A stretch of DNA of 34,157 bases, from positions 1 through 34,157 of the forward strand of contig JAPPJC010000034.1 of the NCBI GenBank assembly GCA_028820455.1, read 5' to 3'. The notes beneath the pieces were generated by a model. That model saw nothing but the letters and a program-made list of their open reading frames with translations, did not search any database and was not told the DNA's origin. The position numbers were made by a program, and so were the translations under genes. The stretch is from Acidimicrobiaceae bacterium (lineage in GTDB: Bacteria; Actinomycetota; Acidimicrobiia; Acidimicrobiales; Aldehydirespiratoraceae). Below are positions 32,588-34,157 of the stretch, piece by piece; within the stretch, counting starts at the first letter, position 1, and each line of letters opens with the position of its first letter.

Positions 32588-32621
32588 TATAATCTTTTAT
32601 ATAATACGGGTTTTATAAAAG
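32588..32621 (+). promoter_or_regulatory. AT-rich promoter with flanking inverted repeat upstream of the ATPase gene
   Basis: Two perfect TATAAT hexamers (32588-32593 and 32600-32605) lie in an AT-rich patch unlike the surroundings. CTTTTATA (32594-32601) and TATAAAAG (32614-32621) form an 8-bp inverted repeat overlapping the second hexamer, a plausible repressor operator. No well-spaced -35 was found. Confidence 0.45.
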
Positions 32622-32656
32622 AATATAAAGTGGAAGCTTCTGCAGGGGAGATAGAC

Positions 32657-33751
32657 ATGGGTAATCCTTTCGCTCCAGGGTTTGGCACTCAGCCGCCGTT
32701 GTTGGCTGGGCGCGACGGTATCCTCCGGCGTATTGCCTCGGCTATGATCGCCGGTCCCCGACACCCGGACAGTACACTGGTCATCACCGGTGCCAGGGGT
32801 ACCGGTAAGACCGTGCTTCTCAACGCTGTCGAAGCCGACGGTCGCTCGCGGGGCTGGGCGGCCATAGCGGTCTCGGCCTCAGAGGAGGGGGGACTGACAT
32901 ACAACGTGACCGCTGCGGCGTCCGATCCGAACCGTTGGCCGCAACGGTGGAAACAGCAGGCGGTCGGTTTTGAGGCGGATGTCGCAGCGCGCCTGCCATT
33001 CAGGAACGGCGATCGTCGGACACTGCGCGCTTCTCTCACCGATCTGTCCGCCATAGCCGCTAGAAGAGAGGCCGGTGTGCTCATCACTGTCGATGAGTTG
33101 CAAGCAGCCGACGCCGTGGATGCTCAGATGTTCGCCAACGCGATCCAGCATGTCGTCCGCCGCGAGCAGCGGCCAGTGATGTTCATCGGTGCGGGGCTCC
33201 CCGAAGTGGAAGACACTGTACTGGCAGATGATGGGATTACTTTCTTTCAACGGTGCCGACGTGTAGCCATAGGGCCGATCTCGAACGAAGATGTCAGAAC
33301 CGCTTTGGAACAGCCTGTCATAGACGCGGCAGGATGGATCGAGCCCGCTGCCTTGGATACCGCTGTGGCGGCAGCATCCGGGTACCCTTTCATGGTCCAA
33401 CTCATCGGATTCCACGCTTGGGAGCACTCACCCGACCCGCGATCTGGGATCACAACCGCAGCCGTGGCCAAGGGACTGCTGGACGCGAACGATGAGATGG
33501 TGAATCTTGTGATCAAACCTGTCTGGAAACGTCTATCCGAAGCTGATCGCGCATTCCTAATGGCGATGGCGCAGGACAGCGGCGACAGCAGCATATCGAA
33601 CATCGCCGCCCGTCTGCGGAAATCGTCCTCGCATGTGGGTGTGTACAGATCCCGTCTGATCCGAGCAGGGGTGATACGCTGCACACGTCGCGGCCACGTG
33701 CGGTTCACCCATGAGAGCATGCGACAATGGCTCATCAATGACCACCGGTAA
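32657..33751 (+). CDS. AAA-type ATP-binding protein with C-terminal winged helix
   Basis: 364 residues from ATG 32657, chosen because AGGGGAG sits 6 nt upstream; the track start 32630 adds nine residues. It starts MGNPFAPGFGTQPPLLAGRDGI. Walker A is GARGTGKT (45-52) and Walker B VLITVDE (141-147). A conserved IGAGLP strand follows, and the C-terminal 75 residues look like a winged-helix DNA-binding region (SISNIAARLRKSSSHVGVYRSRLIRAGVI). The architecture resembles ORC/Cdc6-like or AAA_16-type ATPases common in actinobacterial accessory DNA. The physiological role is unknown. It is visibly more G+C-rich than the core genes and lies between two transposase remnants, suggesting horizontal acquisition. 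Confidence 0.8.
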   Translation: MGNPFAPGFGTQPPLLAGRDGILRRIASAMIAGPRHPDSTLVITGARGTGKTVLLNAVEADGRSRGWAAIAVSASEEGGLTYNVTAAASDPNRWPQRWKQQAVGFEADVAARLPFRNGDRRTLRASLTDLSAIAARREAGVLITVDELQAADAVDAQMFANAIQHVVRREQRPVMFIGAGLPEVEDTVLADDGITFFQRCRRVAIGPISNEDVRTALEQPVIDAAGWIEPAALDTAVAAASGYPFMVQLIGFHAWEHSPDPRSGITTAAVAKGLLDANDEMVNLVIKPVWKRLSEADRAFLMAMAQDSGDSSISNIAARLRKSSSHVGVYRSRLIRAGVIRCTRRGHVRFTHESMRQWLINDHR

Positions 33752-33824
33752 GTGAGCACGCATAAGCGGATTCCACCTGGGCATCTCAATAAGCTGATAA
33801 ACGAATTAAAGACCAGAAACACTA

Positions 33825-34073
33825 GCCGACAACGGTGGCTGCTACCGCAGCCGCCAGTGGTGTGAAGCCATGCGAACCACCAAGACTCGCTACAAGCGTA
33901 CCCGGCTCTATCGTCCACAAGACCAACGGCAAAGTCGAACGCTTCCACCGGACCCTGGCTCGAAGAATGGGCCTACACGCGAAACCAGGCCTCACAAACA
34001 CAACGCACAACAGCCTTACAAAGGCTTCCCACACTACTACAATCAACACAGAACCCGCAGCATACGACACTAG
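33825..34073 (+). pseudogene. IS481-family transposase 3' remnant with three single-base insertions
   Basis: Translation across frames recovers ADNGGCYRSRQWCEAM...YKRTRLYRPQ, then TNGKVERFHRTL, then LEEWAYTR...RTTAL, then GFPHYYNQHRTR. This is the C-terminal catalytic part of an IS481-type integrase-like transposase, with the DNG Asp and VERF Glu retained. Each frame change can be explained by one extra base (near 33921, 33957 and 34020), and together they return to the first frame. The 5' two-thirds of the gene are absent. Confidence 0.8.
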
Positions 34074-34157
34074 CCGGTTAGCCGTGCTGCCACGGCCTGC
34101 GTCACACTACTACAATCAACACAGAACCCGCAGCATACGACACTAGCCGGTTAGCCG
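34030..34157. repeat. 55-bp direct repeat, period 73 bp, at the window edge
   Basis: Exact copies at 34030-34084 and 34103-34157 cover the last codons and stop of the IS481 remnant plus 11 bp. The window ends exactly at the end of the second copy, consistent with a contig break in a repeat. Confidence 0.95.

Larger units (their letters stand above)
32184..32656 (+). other. 473-bp non-coding region before the ATPase gene
   Basis: It contains the 40-bp direct repeat (listed separately), a weaker third trace (GGAATTCAAAGACGTGCT near 32522) and an AT-rich promoter region just before the ATPase gene. ORFs on both strands here translate the repeat and are not convincing genes. Confidence 0.6.

Noticed and set aside
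33247-33948. 233-codon minus-strand ORF over the ATPase gene 3' half
   Set aside because: Antisense shadow of a gene with Walker motifs; the long open frame follows from the high-G+C codon pattern.

Overview
The window looks like a chromosomal segment, or a whole contig, of an actinobacterium of moderate G+C. The gene order points there: yebC-ruvC-ruvA-ruvB-(queA-tgt)-yajC-secD-secF-rel-hisS, then DUF948 / DUF6167-like / alaS-ruvX-mltG-aroE. Several other traits fit: many GTG starts, weak Shine-Dalgarno sites, a long basic SecF tail and a mycobacterial-type SthA-like flavoprotein. The queA-tgt pair between ruvB and yajC suggests Acidimicrobiia rather than classical Streptomyces/Mycobacterium lineages; that is inference from gene order, not a phylogeny.

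Layout. 1-53 is the 3' part of a tRNA-Pro(GGG). 54-298 is a non-coding stretch with two copies of a 37-bp repeat and a nested hairpin. 299-5740 (+) holds a small NifU/Nfu-type Fe-S scaffold, a degenerate SthA-like dehydrogenase, an orphan hydantoinase-A-like protein and the methionine enzyme MetY. 5951-8510 (-) holds proS behind a dienelactone-hydrolase-family gene. 8778-21898 (+) is a long housekeeping run: YebC regulator, RuvABC Holliday-junction machinery, queuosine enzymes QueA/Tgt, the SecDF-YajC translocase accessory complex, bifunctional Rel and HisRS. rtcB (RNA ligase) is on the minus strand, convergent to hisS. 23378-29722 (+) is the DUF948 to aroE block, with translational overlap at mltG/aroE. 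30056-31063 is a lone prepilin peptidase.

From about 31.1 kb the window becomes accessory. It contains an unrecognised minus-strand protein with internal repeats, a deleted ISL3-type transposase pseudogene, a 72-bp-period repeat, a visibly more G+C-rich AAA-type ATPase gene with an AT-rich palindromic promoter, and a decayed IS481-type transposase whose 3' end is duplicated at the window edge.

The most unusual features are three. (1) Short direct duplications repeatedly sit on gene boundaries and copy a stop or start codon (3' ends of the DLH gene, ruvC, the DUF6167-like gene, rtcB, aroE and the IS481 remnant; 5' ends of ruvX and rtcB). Several unrelated repeats share a period of 72-73 bp. 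(2) The Tgt protein keeps its catalytic aspartates but has lost all three zinc-binding cysteines, and its partner QueA is also changed in a conserved motif. (3) The SthA-like flavoprotein has lost the redox-site cysteine region and the conserved FAD-binding aspartate. No complete defence system, CRISPR array or prophage is visible.
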